From: Actinomyces minihominis
Lineage (GTDB): Bacteria > Actinomycetota > Actinomycetes > Actinomycetales > Actinomycetaceae
Assembly: GCF_900187855.1 (NCBI RefSeq)
Contig: NZ_FYEG01000002.1
Location: 124,001-188,000, forward strand
Direction of reading: 5' to 3'
DNA: 64,000 nucleotides
The notes below the pieces were generated by a model. That model was not told the origin of the DNA and ran no database searches. It was given only the letters and a program-made list of their open reading frames with translations. The translations under genes were made by a program, and so were the position numbers. Position 1 is the first letter of the stretch; each line of letters begins with the position of its first letter. Below, piece after piece: positions 46,707-55,517 of the stretch.

Positions 46707-46729
46707 CAAGCATACGCCCCCCGGGGTAT
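46707..46729 (-). promoter_or_regulatory. Second CsoR/CstR-like operator on the sqr promoter
   Basis: ATACGCCCCCCGGGGTAT (46712-46729) is a near-palindrome of the same type as the site at 44896-44911. On the - strand the sequence continues to TATGCT, a TANNNT -10 element, so the operator-promoter geometry matches the other site. Confidence 0.65.
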
Positions 46730-46748
46730 TTTGGAGCGAGATTACGAT

Positions 46749-47681
46749 TCAGGGAACAATATGGTCCGCCGCGCGGAACAGCTCGTACCATTCAGGACGC
46801 GTCAGTTCGACGATTCCATCTGCGATCGAGGACACGCGCCCCGGGTTGGTGGTGCCGAGGACGACCTGCATCTTGGCGGGATGGCGAGTGATCCACGAGG
46901 CAGCAATGGCCTCGGGAGAGACACCATACTTCTCAGCCAGCCGATCTATGACCCGGTTGAGCTCCGGGTAGCCCGGGTTATCGAGGAAGACCCCGTCGAA
47001 GAACCCGGCCTGATAGGGCGACCAGGCTTGGACGGTAATTCCATTCACCCGGCAGTAATCAAGGATTCCTCCGCCGTCAATGACGACAGACTGGGGGGAA
47101 CCGATCATGTTTGAGGCGACGCCCTGGGCAATGATGGGTGAGTTCGTGATTGACAGCTGAAGCTGGTTCACCACCAGGGGCCTGGTCACTGCAGTCTTCA
47201 AGAAGTCGATCTGACGCGGCGTGTGGTTTGAAACGCCGAAGTAACGAACCTTCCCGCTCTCATACAACTCGTCAAATGCACGGGCAACCTCAGCGGGCTC
47301 TACCAGGGCATCGGGACGGTGAAGGAGTAGGAAGTCAATGTAGTCGGTCTTGAGAGCTGCGAGAGAGCCCTCGACCTGTTTCATGATGTGTTCGTAGGAG
47401 AAGTCGAAGTAACCTTCATCGCGGACAATGCCGCACTTCGTCTGGAGGATGATCTCTTCGCGTTCCTCACCGGACAGATTGAGGGCCTCTGCGAAGCGGG
47501 TTTCACACTGGTGCCAGGCGGATCCGTAGATGTCTGCGTGATCGAAGAAATCGATTCCACCTGCGCGGGCCGCATCGTAGAGTTCTCGAATCTCTGCGTC
47601 TGACTTGTCGGAGATGCGCATCTGACCCGATATGACACGGGACGCTACGACATCTGTTTGGGGCATTTTTGCTGTAATCAT
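46749..47681 (-). CDS. Aldo/keto reductase
   Basis: 310-residue NADPH-dependent TIM-barrel reductase. The catalytic tetrad is visible: D and Y in FFDHADIYG, K in LQTKCG and H in LLLHRPD. The C-terminal cofactor segment (VVLGTTNPGRVSSI) is present. ATG 47681 with AAGGAA upstream is the start. It resembles the YdhF-type group; substrate unknown. It lies upstream of sqr on the same strand, but the sqr promoter and operator between them argue for separate control. Confidence 0.88.
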   Translation of the reverse strand: MITAKMPQTDVVASRVISGQMRISDKSDAEIRELYDAARAGGIDFFDHADIYGSAWHQCETRFAEALNLSGEEREEIILQTKCGIVRDEGYFDFSYEHIMKQVEGSLAALKTDYIDFLLLHRPDALVEPAEVARAFDELYESGKVRYFGVSNHTPRQIDFLKTAVTRPLVVNQLQLSITNSPIIAQGVASNMIGSPQSVVIDGGGILDYCRVNGITVQAWSPYQAGFFDGVFLDNPGYPELNRVIDRLAEKYGVSPEAIAASWITRHPAKMQVVLGTTNPGRVSSIADGIVELTRPEWYELFRAADHIVP

Positions 47682-47736
47682 TGGCGTTCCTTGTACATTG
47701 CGACGAGTGCGACCCGTTTTCCGTAAACTATGGGCC

Positions 47737-48141
47737 ATGAACAAAGCATACGAGGCTCTTGAGCCAAACATAAAGGCTGTAAACGAGTTCTGGGCTGGTG
47801 CGGTTGATGAGATCGAGGTCCATTCGGACAGCGCTCTGTTCGGCGAGCAGACTCAGGCCGGACTTATTCCTCCCGTCTTCCAGTTTTCTGACAATCGTGA
47901 GGACGCCACCCACATGGCACAGTCGGTCCTCAGTGGCAAAACCACCACGCTGACCACCCCCCTGGTTGACTTCACCAGAGAGGGTTTGGCTCTACCCGCG
48001 CCGGGCGATATGTCCATCATCTGTGATGGTGACGGCATGCCCGTGGCTCTGGTCTCTGACACTGATGTCAAGACCGAGTGGGATGCCGACAACCCCACCG
48101 ACAAGGTCGTGGTTGAAACCTTCGAGGTTATCTACCGTTAG
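47737..48141 (+). CDS. ASCH-domain protein
   Basis: 134-residue protein with the ASCH (PUA-like) fold: [26 protein letters not shown], then [31 protein letters not shown] proteins are proposed to bind RNA or act as amidohydrolases; the C-terminal extension of longer relatives is missing. ATG 47737 has no ribosome site but TAAACT seven bases upstream (47724-47729), suggesting a leaderless message. Its stop overlaps the convergent proA stop by four bases. Confidence 0.72.
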   Translation: MNKAYEALEPNIKAVNEFWAGAVDEIEVHSDSALFGEQTQAGLIPPVFQFSDNREDATHMAQSVLSGKTTTLTTPLVDFTREGLALPAPGDMSIICDGDGMPVALVSDTDVKTEWDADNPTDKVVVETFEVIYR

Positions 48142-49442
48142 CGGACGTGGCCGTCGCCAACCACGATCCACTTGGTTGTCGTCAACTCGGCCAGTCCCAT
48201 CGGACCGCGCGCATGAAGCTTCTGGGTAGAAATCCCAATCTCAGCGCCCAGTCCGAACTCGCCTCCATCAGTGAACCTGGTGGAGGCGTTGACGTTAACC
48301 ACCGCAGAGTCGACCTCAGCAATGAACCTCTCACTGGACTGCAGTGAAGAAGTACAGATCGCGTCGGTGTGTCCCGAAGACCACTTCTGGATGTGCTGCA
48401 GCGCCTGGTCAAGACTATCGACCACCCTAATTGAGACCTCTAGCGCAAGGTACTCGGTCCCCCAGTCTCCATCGTTGGCCAGCGCAACCTCAACCCCTTC
48501 GGGAGCGCGCGCCACCACATCTGCATCTCCGTGGATGACGACCCCTGCTTGACTGAGCCGGGGCAGAAGCTTCGCGAGGAAGCTGTACGCCACCTCCCTG
48601 TGGACCAGGATCGACTCGGCTGCGTTGCACACCGAGACCCTGTGAGTCTTCGAGTTCATCACTATTCCTAGCGCCTCGTCCTCGTCCACCCGAGAGTCGA
48701 CGTAAACGTGACAGTTTCCCACCCCCGTCTCAATGACGGGTACGAGAGACTCACGCACCACGGTCTGAATCAAACCCGCACCACCGCGAGGAACGAGAAC
48801 ATCAACCAGGCCCCGGGCCCGCATTAGAACTACCGACCCCTCACGTCCATAGGCGTCAATCGACTGGACCAGATCGGCAGGAAGTCCCTGTTCAACCAGG
48901 GTTTCAGAGATGACAGAGACCAGTGCCGTGTTGCTCTCCAGAGCTGCGCTTCCGCCACGGAGCACCACCGCGTTGCCACTTTTCAGGCCGATACCTGCTG
49001 CATCAACGGTGACATTCGGTCGGGCCTCATAGATCATCCCGACGACACCCATGGGAACCCTGACCTGACGCACGCGCATTCCGTTCGGAAGTGTGTAACC
49101 ACGAATAACATCACCAATGGGGTCACGAAGTGCAGCCAGATCGCGGAGGGCGTCCGCTATCCCATCAAGACGCTCCGGTGTCAGAAGGAGGCGGTCAAGC
49201 AGTCCCTCTGATAGTCCCGCGGCCCTTTCCCGATCCATATCTCGGGCGTTCGCCCGCAGAATCAAGTCCTGATTAGCAACCAGTGCGGCTGCTATCGCTT
49301 CCAGCGCGCGATCCTTAGTTTGCGTGGAGGCCTGGGCCAGGGTCCGGGCTGCCACTTTTGCTCGCGCAGCAATGTCGAGGACGGCTAACTCGAGAGCATC
49401 GGGAGCGGACTGGGAGTTGACGGCATTGTTCACAGTGGTCAT
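48138..49442 (-). CDS. proA: Gamma-glutamyl phosphate reductase
   Basis: 434-residue aldehyde-dehydrogenase-fold enzyme, second step of proline synthesis. [36 protein letters not shown] is family-specific, and [17 protein letters not shown] holds the catalytic cysteine. The C-terminus has [31 protein letters not shown]. It follows proB on the same strand with a 56-bp gap. Confidence 0.96.
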   Translation of the reverse strand: MTTVNNAVNSQSAPDALELAVLDIAARAKVAARTLAQASTQTKDRALEAIAAALVANQDLILRANARDMDRERAAGLSEGLLDRLLLTPERLDGIADALRDLAALRDPIGDVIRGYTLPNGMRVRQVRVPMGVVGMIYEARPNVTVDAAGIGLKSGNAVVLRGGSAALESNTALVSVISETLVEQGLPADLVQSIDAYGREGSVVLMRARGLVDVLVPRGGAGLIQTVVRESLVPVIETGVGNCHVYVDSRVDEDEALGIVMNSKTHRVSVCNAAESILVHREVAYSFLAKLLPRLSQAGVVIHGDADVVARAPEGVEVALANDGDWGTEYLALEVSIRVVDSLDQALQHIQKWSSGHTDAICTSSLQSSERFIAEVDSAVVNVNASTRFTDGGEFGLGAEIGISTQKLHARGPMGLAELTTTKWIVVGDGHVR

Positions 49443-49498
49443 GGGACCAACCTAAGCCGCAGTGCCCACCCGCGCTAGCCGGGCCAGAACGTGGACTT

Positions 49499-50671
49499 TC
49501 AGCGAGTCCTGCGGTGTCGTGCCATGACGACCAGCTCATCACGGTGAACCACTTCGTGGGCATAGCGTTCCTCGAGGATCTGCTCCACCTCGTTCATCGA
49601 GAGGCCCGCTATCTGGGGAATGCGTGGGGCTGAGAACCCAGCGGTCCCCCGCGCAATGACCGTCCCGTCCTCAGTTGCGATCTCAACCGCATCCCCGACC
49701 CTGAAGTTCCCCTCTGAACCGAGGACACCGGCAGGCAGGAGGGATGCGTTCCGGTCGGTCACTGCCCGGGCTGCTCCTTCATCAACGTAGATGCGCCCCT
49801 TAATATCCGCGGCGTAAGCCAGCCACAACTGGCGCGCGGGAAGCCGGGTCGCCGTGGTCTCAAACCAAGTGCCCACGTCCTCACCCCGCAGCGCCTCATG
49901 AACACTAGCGGCTGAAGTAAGTAGAACCGGCACCCCCGAAGACATGGCAATCGCGGCCGCCTGAATCTTGGTCACCATCCCCCCTGTGCCAAAGGCAGAA
50001 CCACGGCTGCCAACATCCAGTTGCTCCGCCTCGGTGAAGCTGTGGATCACATCTATCTTCTTGGCATCTGGAAGTCGTGGGTTCCTGTCATAGAGCGCGT
50101 CAACATCCGTGAGGAGCACAAGGACATCAGCATGGATAAGATGTGCTGTTAGCGCAGCGAGACGATCATTGTCACCAAACCGGATCTCGTCCGTTGCCAC
50201 AGTGTCATTCTCATTGACGATGGGCACAACACCGAGCCTAAGCAGTTCGTCCAGGGCTCGACGGGCATTCTTATAGTTGGTCTTACGCAGGACATCCTCG
50301 GCGGTGAGGAGAACCTGTCCCACGGTGTAACCCAACTCGGCGAACTGGCGGGTGTACTCGGCGATAAGCAGTCCCTGTCCGACACTGGCGGCAGCTTGCG
50401 CCCCCGAAAGGGTTCGGGGTTTTTGCTTGAGCCCAAGGGGTCCCATGGCGGCAGCCTGGGCGCCCGAGGAGACCAGAACAACCTCCTGACCTCTGGTTCG
50501 GCACACCGCAATGGCTTCGGACAGCTCCCGAACCCGAATGAGGTCGAGGTGCCCATCGGGTCTGGTCAGCGAGGAGGAACCGACCTTGATTACAATGCGG
50601 CGCGCGTTGGGAATAGCAGCTCGAGAAGTAACCGCGGGGGGCTTCACCCCGGTCTTTTCACCCCTGGTCAA
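49499..50671 (-). CDS. proB: Glutamate 5-kinase with PUA domain
   Basis: First step of proline synthesis. RRIVIKVGSSSLT is the N-terminal kinase motif, followed by VLVSSGAQAAAMGPLGL, NENDTVATDEIRFGDNDRLAALTA and GTGGMVTKIQAAAIA. A C-terminal PUA domain (GRIYVDEGAARAV...) is present. TTG 50671 with GGGAG five bases upstream gives 390 residues; ATG 50710 would add 13 non-conserved residues and lacks a ribosome site. The obg-proB linkage common in actinobacteria is absent; a GH13 gene lies upstream. Confidence 0.93.
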   Translation of the reverse strand: MTRGEKTGVKPPAVTSRAAIPNARRIVIKVGSSSLTRPDGHLDLIRVRELSEAIAVCRTRGQEVVLVSSGAQAAAMGPLGLKQKPRTLSGAQAAASVGQGLLIAEYTRQFAELGYTVGQVLLTAEDVLRKTNYKNARRALDELLRLGVVPIVNENDTVATDEIRFGDNDRLAALTAHLIHADVLVLLTDVDALYDRNPRLPDAKKIDVIHSFTEAEQLDVGSRGSAFGTGGMVTKIQAAAIAMSSGVPVLLTSAASVHEALRGEDVGTWFETTATRLPARQLWLAYAADIKGRIYVDEGAARAVTDRNASLLPAGVLGSEGNFRVGDAVEIATEDGTVIARGTAGFSAPRIPQIAGLSMNEVEQILEERYAHEVVHRDELVVMARHRRTR

Positions 50672-50748
50672 TGTCACTCCCTGCGCCTCGTACTGTCGAA
50701 CCAAAGACATAGTAGTTGCTGCGGTGAAGCTGGGAATCGAGAAACTAC

Positions 50749-52008
50749 CTACTGGCTACCCTCGCTCCAGCTCCAAAGCTCCTCCCCGTTCCCATCCGAA
50801 ATGCGAACCTTCTGCAACCCCTCAAGATCGATCTCGGTACGAATGAACCGTGAGCCATCAGGTTCCGTGGTCTTGTAGATTAGGCGCCTGTTCTCGACGA
50901 GGACGGTTTCAGTCTTGGCTGTCACCAACCACGAGTGGCGCCGACGAAGGGCAACGAGTTCGCGGTACTGCCTCAGTACCGGCTGGCCGAAGGGCAAGAG
51001 ATCGCTCGGGTTCAGCGGCATAGGGGGCCGAACCGCATCATCCCCGGTTGCGGTCTGCTCTTTGATCCCGGTGAATCCCTGCTCATCGCCATAGTAAATC
51101 GAGGGGATACCACCGACCGTCATCAGTATCGCAAACGCGATCACGGCTCGATCGAGGCCGAGGGTCGAGGCAATACGACTTACATCGTGGTTACCCACAA
51201 AGGTGTTGGGAACGAAGTGGCTCAGGAAGTCATTGTGCCTTCGGAGGCTCCACTCCAACTCGAAGAGGTTTTGGTCCAGCAGGCTGGACCAAATGGCCTT
51301 CCACAGCTCATACTGCGTCACGGAGTCGATCTTCGACTCTTCCACAAAAGCCGTGTAGTCACCGTGGATCACCTCCCCTAGGAACCAGGCTTCCGGAAAC
51401 TCATCACGTAGCGGTGGAATAACCTGCGCCCAGAACCAGGGAGCCACAGAGTACGCAGCATCGAGCCGCCACCCATCAACTCCCCGTTCCAGCCAGTACC
51501 GCATAACATCACTGACGTAGTACCTGGTCGCAACACTCGCGTGGTTAAGTCGCACCAGCGCCCCGTGGCCCTCAAACACGCGGAGCTTCGGACCACCGGT
51601 GGCGTCCCAGTCAATGTCAAACAGGTCAGACTTTGCCGAGCTGGCTCCGGCCTCGAGTACCTGGCGAAGCTCAGGATGGTCTGAACCAACGTGGCTAAAG
51701 ACCCCGTCAAGGAGAATGCGAAGGCCGCGTGAACGGCAGGCCGCCACCAGGTAGTCGAAGTCCTCAAGGGTGCCGAGGCGCGGATCAATCTGGAACTGGT
51801 TCAAGCTGTCGTACCCGTGGGTTGAAGATGCGAAGATCGGTCCGAGGAGCAGACCGGAAACCCCGAGCTCAACGGCGTAATCAAGCCAGTTGACAAGCTG
51901 GCGTAAACGCGGGGAAGCGTCCTCGACTAAGTTGACGTCCCTGATGGGGGCTCCGACAAATCCAAGGGGGTAGACGTGCCACCAGATGGCGTGTTCAACC
52001 CAGTTCAC
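50749..52008 (-). CDS. GH13 alpha-amylase-family glycosidase
   Basis: 419-residue (beta/alpha)8 enzyme without signal peptide. HVYPLGFVGAP at the start, LLDGVFSHVGSDH (conserved region I), DGWRLDAAYSV with the nucleophile Asp, FLGEVIHGDY with the acid Glu and FVGNHDVSR with the third Asp. The domain C part is short. Probably a cytoplasmic maltodextrin/neopullulanase-type hydrolase; exact specificity cannot be read. GTG 52008 has AGAGAG seven bases upstream. Confidence 0.87.
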   Translation of the reverse strand: MNWVEHAIWWHVYPLGFVGAPIRDVNLVEDASPRLRQLVNWLDYAVELGVSGLLLGPIFASSTHGYDSLNQFQIDPRLGTLEDFDYLVAACRSRGLRILLDGVFSHVGSDHPELRQVLEAGASSAKSDLFDIDWDATGGPKLRVFEGHGALVRLNHASVATRYYVSDVMRYWLERGVDGWRLDAAYSVAPWFWAQVIPPLRDEFPEAWFLGEVIHGDYTAFVEESKIDSVTQYELWKAIWSSLLDQNLFELEWSLRRHNDFLSHFVPNTFVGNHDVSRIASTLGLDRAVIAFAILMTVGGIPSIYYGDEQGFTGIKEQTATGDDAVRPPMPLNPSDLLPFGQPVLRQYRELVALRRRHSWLVTAKTETVLVENRRLIYKTTEPDGSRFIRTEIDLEGLQKVRISDGNGEELWSWSEGSQ

Positions 52009-52070
52009 AAATAGCTCTCTTTCATCTTCACCAGCAAGCCCAAAACTTTCCCCCCGAGCCTATCCCCTGT

Positions 52071-53171
52071 CTAGAAGGCGAAGACCGCTGCGATGAAGAG
52101 TGCAAAAAGACCCAGGTGGGCAAGACCGGCCTGCACTGACGTTCGACGCCTCGTGTAGGTGACCACCAGCAACGCGACCGTTGCCACAAGGAGTGCAACA
52201 TCTACCGGGGCGAGACCGAAGGTGACTTCCCTTCCGGTCACGGCTCCGATAACCAGGACGGAGGGAACCGAAAGCCCCACGGTTGAGACAAAAGCTCCGA
52301 GGCAGAGGTTGACCACGCGCTGCATCTCATTTGACGCGGCCGCCTTGATCGCGGTGAGGGTCTCCGGGGTAAACACGATGGCGGCTATGACAATCCCCCC
52401 GAATGCAACGGGAAGCCCCAGGCCCTGCACACCGAAATCTATGAGGACAGCAAGGTGTTCGGAGAGAAGCGTGATCAGTACGAGCAGTGCGATGAGCAGT
52501 CCGAACCTGACGGGAACCGAGTCCCCGATCCGCTGGAGTATTGACTGGGTGGGCCCGACTACCCGAGGTTTAACCCGTCCCGAGGGTTCGTCCTCAAACA
52601 ACCTCCTCCACCTGCCCATCTGGAGAAACAGGAAGACCCCGTAACCAAAACCCACCACCACCGCCGTGATCAGCGCAGCAGCACTCGGAAACGACGCCGT
52701 ATAGGGGCGGAACACCAGGGGGCCAAGGAATGTCCACCCGGCCAAAACCACAATTAGGACCAGGTAGATCCGGGTTCCGACAGGGTTGTAGGACTGGGGT
52801 CCATTTCGGCGGTACCCCACGACCAGTGCGGTTCCCACCACCAGGTTGAAGATGATCATCATGACCGAGAAGATCGAGTCACGAGCAATCGTCGGTGCCG
52901 GGCTGGGTCCCAGGAGCACAGCCGAGATCATCACGACCTCGATAATCACCACGGAGAGCGTTAGAACCAGGGATCCATATGGTTCACCAAAGCGCCTCGC
53001 AAGCGCGTTAGCTTCGGTGAGGACACCAAAGGAAGCCAGGAGGATGGTGGCAACAAGCGCAGTGAAAAGCAGGATTGAGCCCGCAAGCGGCATCTCTGCC
53101 GGGTTCGGGTGAAGAAGCTGGAGCCCCACCACTGCGAGAACGGTTACGACTAGACGACCAAATCGAAGCAT
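52071..53171 (-). CDS. Calcium/cation:proton antiporter, ChaA-like
   Basis: 366-residue protein with about eleven membrane segments. Two acidic cation-exchanger repeats are seen: FGEPYGSLVLTLSVVIIEVVMI and IVIAAIVFTPETLTAIKAA. Both carry the glutamates that bind the ion in the CaCA superfamily. E. coli ChaA exports Ca2+/Na+/K+ in exchange for protons. It stands alone between the GH13 and carbonic anhydrase genes on the - strand. Confidence 0.87.
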   Translation of the reverse strand: MLRFGRLVVTVLAVVGLQLLHPNPAEMPLAGSILLFTALVATILLASFGVLTEANALARRFGEPYGSLVLTLSVVIIEVVMISAVLLGPSPAPTIARDSIFSVMMIIFNLVVGTALVVGYRRNGPQSYNPVGTRIYLVLIVVLAGWTFLGPLVFRPYTASFPSAAALITAVVVGFGYGVFLFLQMGRWRRLFEDEPSGRVKPRVVGPTQSILQRIGDSVPVRFGLLIALLVLITLLSEHLAVLIDFGVQGLGLPVAFGGIVIAAIVFTPETLTAIKAAASNEMQRVVNLCLGAFVSTVGLSVPSVLVIGAVTGREVTFGLAPVDVALLVATVALLVVTYTRRRTSVQAGLAHLGLFALFIAAVFAF

Positions 53172-53266
53172 CGACTATCACTATCTGCAAGGTCGTCCCC
53201 GCGGGAAACTTTCCCTTCGGGCCGTCCCGGAGGGGTTGTCACTGCTTGACAGCGGCAGTCTAGCAA

Positions 53267-53791
53267 TCAGGTTTTGGAGTAGCCATCTTCAATGACTGTG
53301 AGCTTGCCACTTTTGGGGTCGAGGATTAGTCCGTGGACGGGAATGGAGTTGGGTATGAGGGCGTAGTCACGGATGGTCCTCACGTCTTCCCTGACCGATT
53401 CGACCTCATCATCGATGGTCTGCCAACTGATGGCGGCCGCTTCCTCGGCGAACGATGGGTCGGCGGACGTGAGGAGGTCGACGATTCCCTGATCGCTGTA
53501 TTTGAACATGCCGCAGTCAGAGTGATGTACGACGAAGATCTCCCGGACTCCGAGGAGTCGAACTGAGATAACCAGGGAGCGGAGCGCGTCATCAGAAGCT
53601 CGCCCTCCGGCATTTCGCAGTACGTTTCCCTCGGGAATCTGAATCCCCATTGATGGACCCGGTTCGAGCCTGCAGTCCATGCAGGTGAGGACTGCGATAT
53701 GTCGAGTGCTTCTCGGTCCCATTTCCGGGGAGTACGGGAAGGTCGCGACGTACTTGGCGTTGTCCTTCAGAACGTTTTCCAGCTGAGGCAT
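53267..53791 (-). CDS. Beta-class carbonic anhydrase
   Basis: 174-residue zinc enzyme interconverting CO2 and bicarbonate. CMDCRL (C37, D39, R41) and HHSDCGM (His and second Cys near 90-94) are the zinc ligands and the Asp-Arg dyad. It is of the small type found in actinobacteria. ATG 53791 lacks a ribosome site; TAGGCT at 53803-53798 (reverse) lies six bases upstream. Confidence 0.94.
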   Translation of the reverse strand: MPQLENVLKDNAKYVATFPYSPEMGPRSTRHIAVLTCMDCRLEPGPSMGIQIPEGNVLRNAGGRASDDALRSLVISVRLLGVREIFVVHHSDCGMFKYSDQGIVDLLTSADPSFAEEAAAISWQTIDDEVESVREDVRTIRDYALIPNSIPVHGLILDPKSGKLTVIEDGYSKT

Positions 53792-53803
53792 GGGGTTAGC
53801 CTA
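53792..53803 (-). promoter_or_regulatory. Likely leaderless promoter -10 of the carbonic anhydrase gene
   Basis: Reading on the - strand, TAGGCT is followed by AACCCC and then ATG. The spacing and the absence of a Shine-Dalgarno sequence suggest transcription starts at the ATG. Confidence 0.55.
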
Positions 53804-53907
53804 ATGGGGAGGTCTTTTGCTCCACCGCCTGTGACCAACCTTGAAATAGATCTTGACTAGCCGGTTGCTTCGACGTATCGAATGGCCTTTGAGCGGTGAA
53901 GTTTCGC

Positions 53908-54606
53908 TCATGCCCGACCCAAAACGCGAGCTGTGAGGTCAATGGTTCGCCCGGTATCCCAGGGCACCGTCCAGCCCATCTCTTCAAATAGGCGATCGAG
54001 GATCATCGCGGTGAAGCCCCAGACAATCTGGTTGTCAAATTGTGGGCCGAGGACGAAGAGGGGGCCGGTTACTGTCTGTCCTCCGTATCTGAGAACGGAA
54101 GATCCACGCGCATCTGGGCTCAGGAGCTCTCCCACCGGCACCCTGTAGACATCGACTGTCTCTACCCCGTCTGGAATCAGGGGGTGCTTTTCGTTCCACC
54201 AACCGAGGACGGGGGTGACGAGGTTACCGCTGTTGATGAGGTGGACGCTGGAGAGTTCACCGATTACGGTGACTCCACCTTCTGGGAGCCCGGTCTCTTC
54301 TCGGGCTTCTCGGAGAGCGGTAGCGATGGGGTTGGCGTCTTCGAGATCTCGTCCTCCCCCCGGGAATGCGATCTGACCAGGGTGGTGGCTGAGTGAACCA
54401 GAACGGCGCAGTAGGAGAAGATCTAGTTCGTGGGGTGCTGGGCTCGGGGCTGCGGCCGGTGTGGTGTCGAGGACGCCGAAGAGGATGAGAACTGCTGAGT
54501 CTCGCACAGCGGTACCTGGTCGTGGGGCCGGGACACCGAAGTCGAAGGTGGAGGCCCGCTCAACGAGTTTTTCGAGGTCGTGGAGCGCACTCTCAATAGT
54601 TGCCAT
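53908..54606 (-). CDS. Nudix hydrolase, CoA pyrophosphatase type
   Basis: 232 residues. The block LLLLRRSGSLSHHPGQIAFPGG is the CoA-diphosphatase (UPF0035) motif, and ATALREAREETGL is the Nudix box. Such NudL enzymes split CoA or acyl-CoA into phosphopantetheine and 3',5'-ADP. ATG 54606 is preceded, six bases away, by TAGGCT (54618-54613 reverse) with no ribosome site, again leaderless in appearance. Confidence 0.87.
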   Translation of the reverse strand: MATIESALHDLEKLVERASTFDFGVPAPRPGTAVRDSAVLILFGVLDTTPAAAPSPAPHELDLLLLRRSGSLSHHPGQIAFPGGGRDLEDANPIATALREAREETGLPEGGVTVIGELSSVHLINSGNLVTPVLGWWNEKHPLIPDGVETVDVYRVPVGELLSPDARGSSVLRYGGQTVTGPLFVLGPQFDNQIVWGFTAMILDRLFEEMGWTVPWDTGRTIDLTARVLGRA

Positions 54607-54682
54607 GCGGCAAGCCTAGGCCGAGGAGCGAGGGGATCCCACTCCTCATTTCGGGGTTCATACAGACAGCGAAATGGCGTCT

Positions 54683-55450
54683 CTACCCTCTGCGCATTCT
54701 CTTTGCTCCCTGCCAGAGTTCTCTAAGAAGGGCTTCATCGAAGAGTTGTGTCTGGGCATCATCCTCACCGTTGGAGTTGCCGTGCACTTCTCGGTGCAGC
54801 TGTTCCATCCGCAGGTCGAGGTTTTCTGCAGCCTGAGCAGCTTGAGTGAGTTCTTCGACCAGGTGGTCTGGAACCGCGCCCTCGTACTTGTAGAAGATTT
54901 TGTGCTCCAATGTTGCCCAGAAGTCCATGGCGACTGTGCGGATCTGTACTTCAACCGGTATGCGAATGGGGCCGGTTGAAAGAAACACCGGAATGTCGAT
55001 GATCGCGTGCAGGCTCTTGTAACCATTGGGCTTGGGGTGCGCTATGTAGTCCTTGATCTGGATCACTGTGACATCATCCTGTGAGGTCAGAGCCTCAAGC
55101 ATCCTGTAGGTGTCAGCGATGAAGCTGCAGGTGATGCGGACCCCTGCGATGTCGTGGATGTTCTCCCTTATCGCGTTGATGCTCGGCGCAACCCCCCGTG
55201 AGCGCATTTTGCCCACGATGCTCTCCGGGCTCTTGACCCGTGAGGAGACATGCTCAATGGGGTTGTAGCGCTGCAGGTGGGTGAACTCCTGCCGAAGGAT
55301 GTTGACCTTTGTGAGTACCTCGTCGACGGCAAACTGGTACTCCATTATCATTCGAGTGAAGTTTTCGCGCATCTGGCGAACGACTTCGGTCATGTCCTCA
55401 GCTCCCATGGGGAGGACGACTGAGTTCGAGGTAACGGCAGGTTGTTCCAT
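54683..55450 (-). CDS. Small alarmone synthetase (RelA/SpoT domain)
   Basis: 255-residue single-domain (p)ppGpp synthetase of the RelQ/YjbM type, without hydrolase or regulatory domains. Motifs: SRVKSPESIVGKM, HDIAGVRITCSF, IKDYIAHPKPNGYKSLH and VEVQIRTVAMDFWATLEHKIFYKY. It makes ppGpp in the stringent response. ATG 55450 lies six bases after TAGACT (55462-55457 reverse); GAGGA directly abuts the ATG, too close for a usual ribosome site. Confidence 0.93.
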   Translation of the reverse strand: MEQPAVTSNSVVLPMGAEDMTEVVRQMRENFTRMIMEYQFAVDEVLTKVNILRQEFTHLQRYNPIEHVSSRVKSPESIVGKMRSRGVAPSINAIRENIHDIAGVRITCSFIADTYRMLEALTSQDDVTVIQIKDYIAHPKPNGYKSLHAIIDIPVFLSTGPIRIPVEVQIRTVAMDFWATLEHKIFYKYEGAVPDHLVEELTQAAQAAENLDLRMEQLHREVHGNSNGEDDAQTQLFDEALLRELWQGAKRMRRG

Positions 55451-55517
55451 TCCTCGAGTCTATTCCTGAGGTTATGAAGCCAGGGAACGTTTGCGGAGCT
55501 TCCGCTCAAAGCGGAGG

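Noticed and set aside
53796-53804. TTAGCCTAA before the carbonic anhydrase gene as a DtxR box
   Set aside because: Only the central 11 bases fit the consensus (12 of 19 overall), and TAGGCT six bases before ATG is better explained as a leaderless -10 box.
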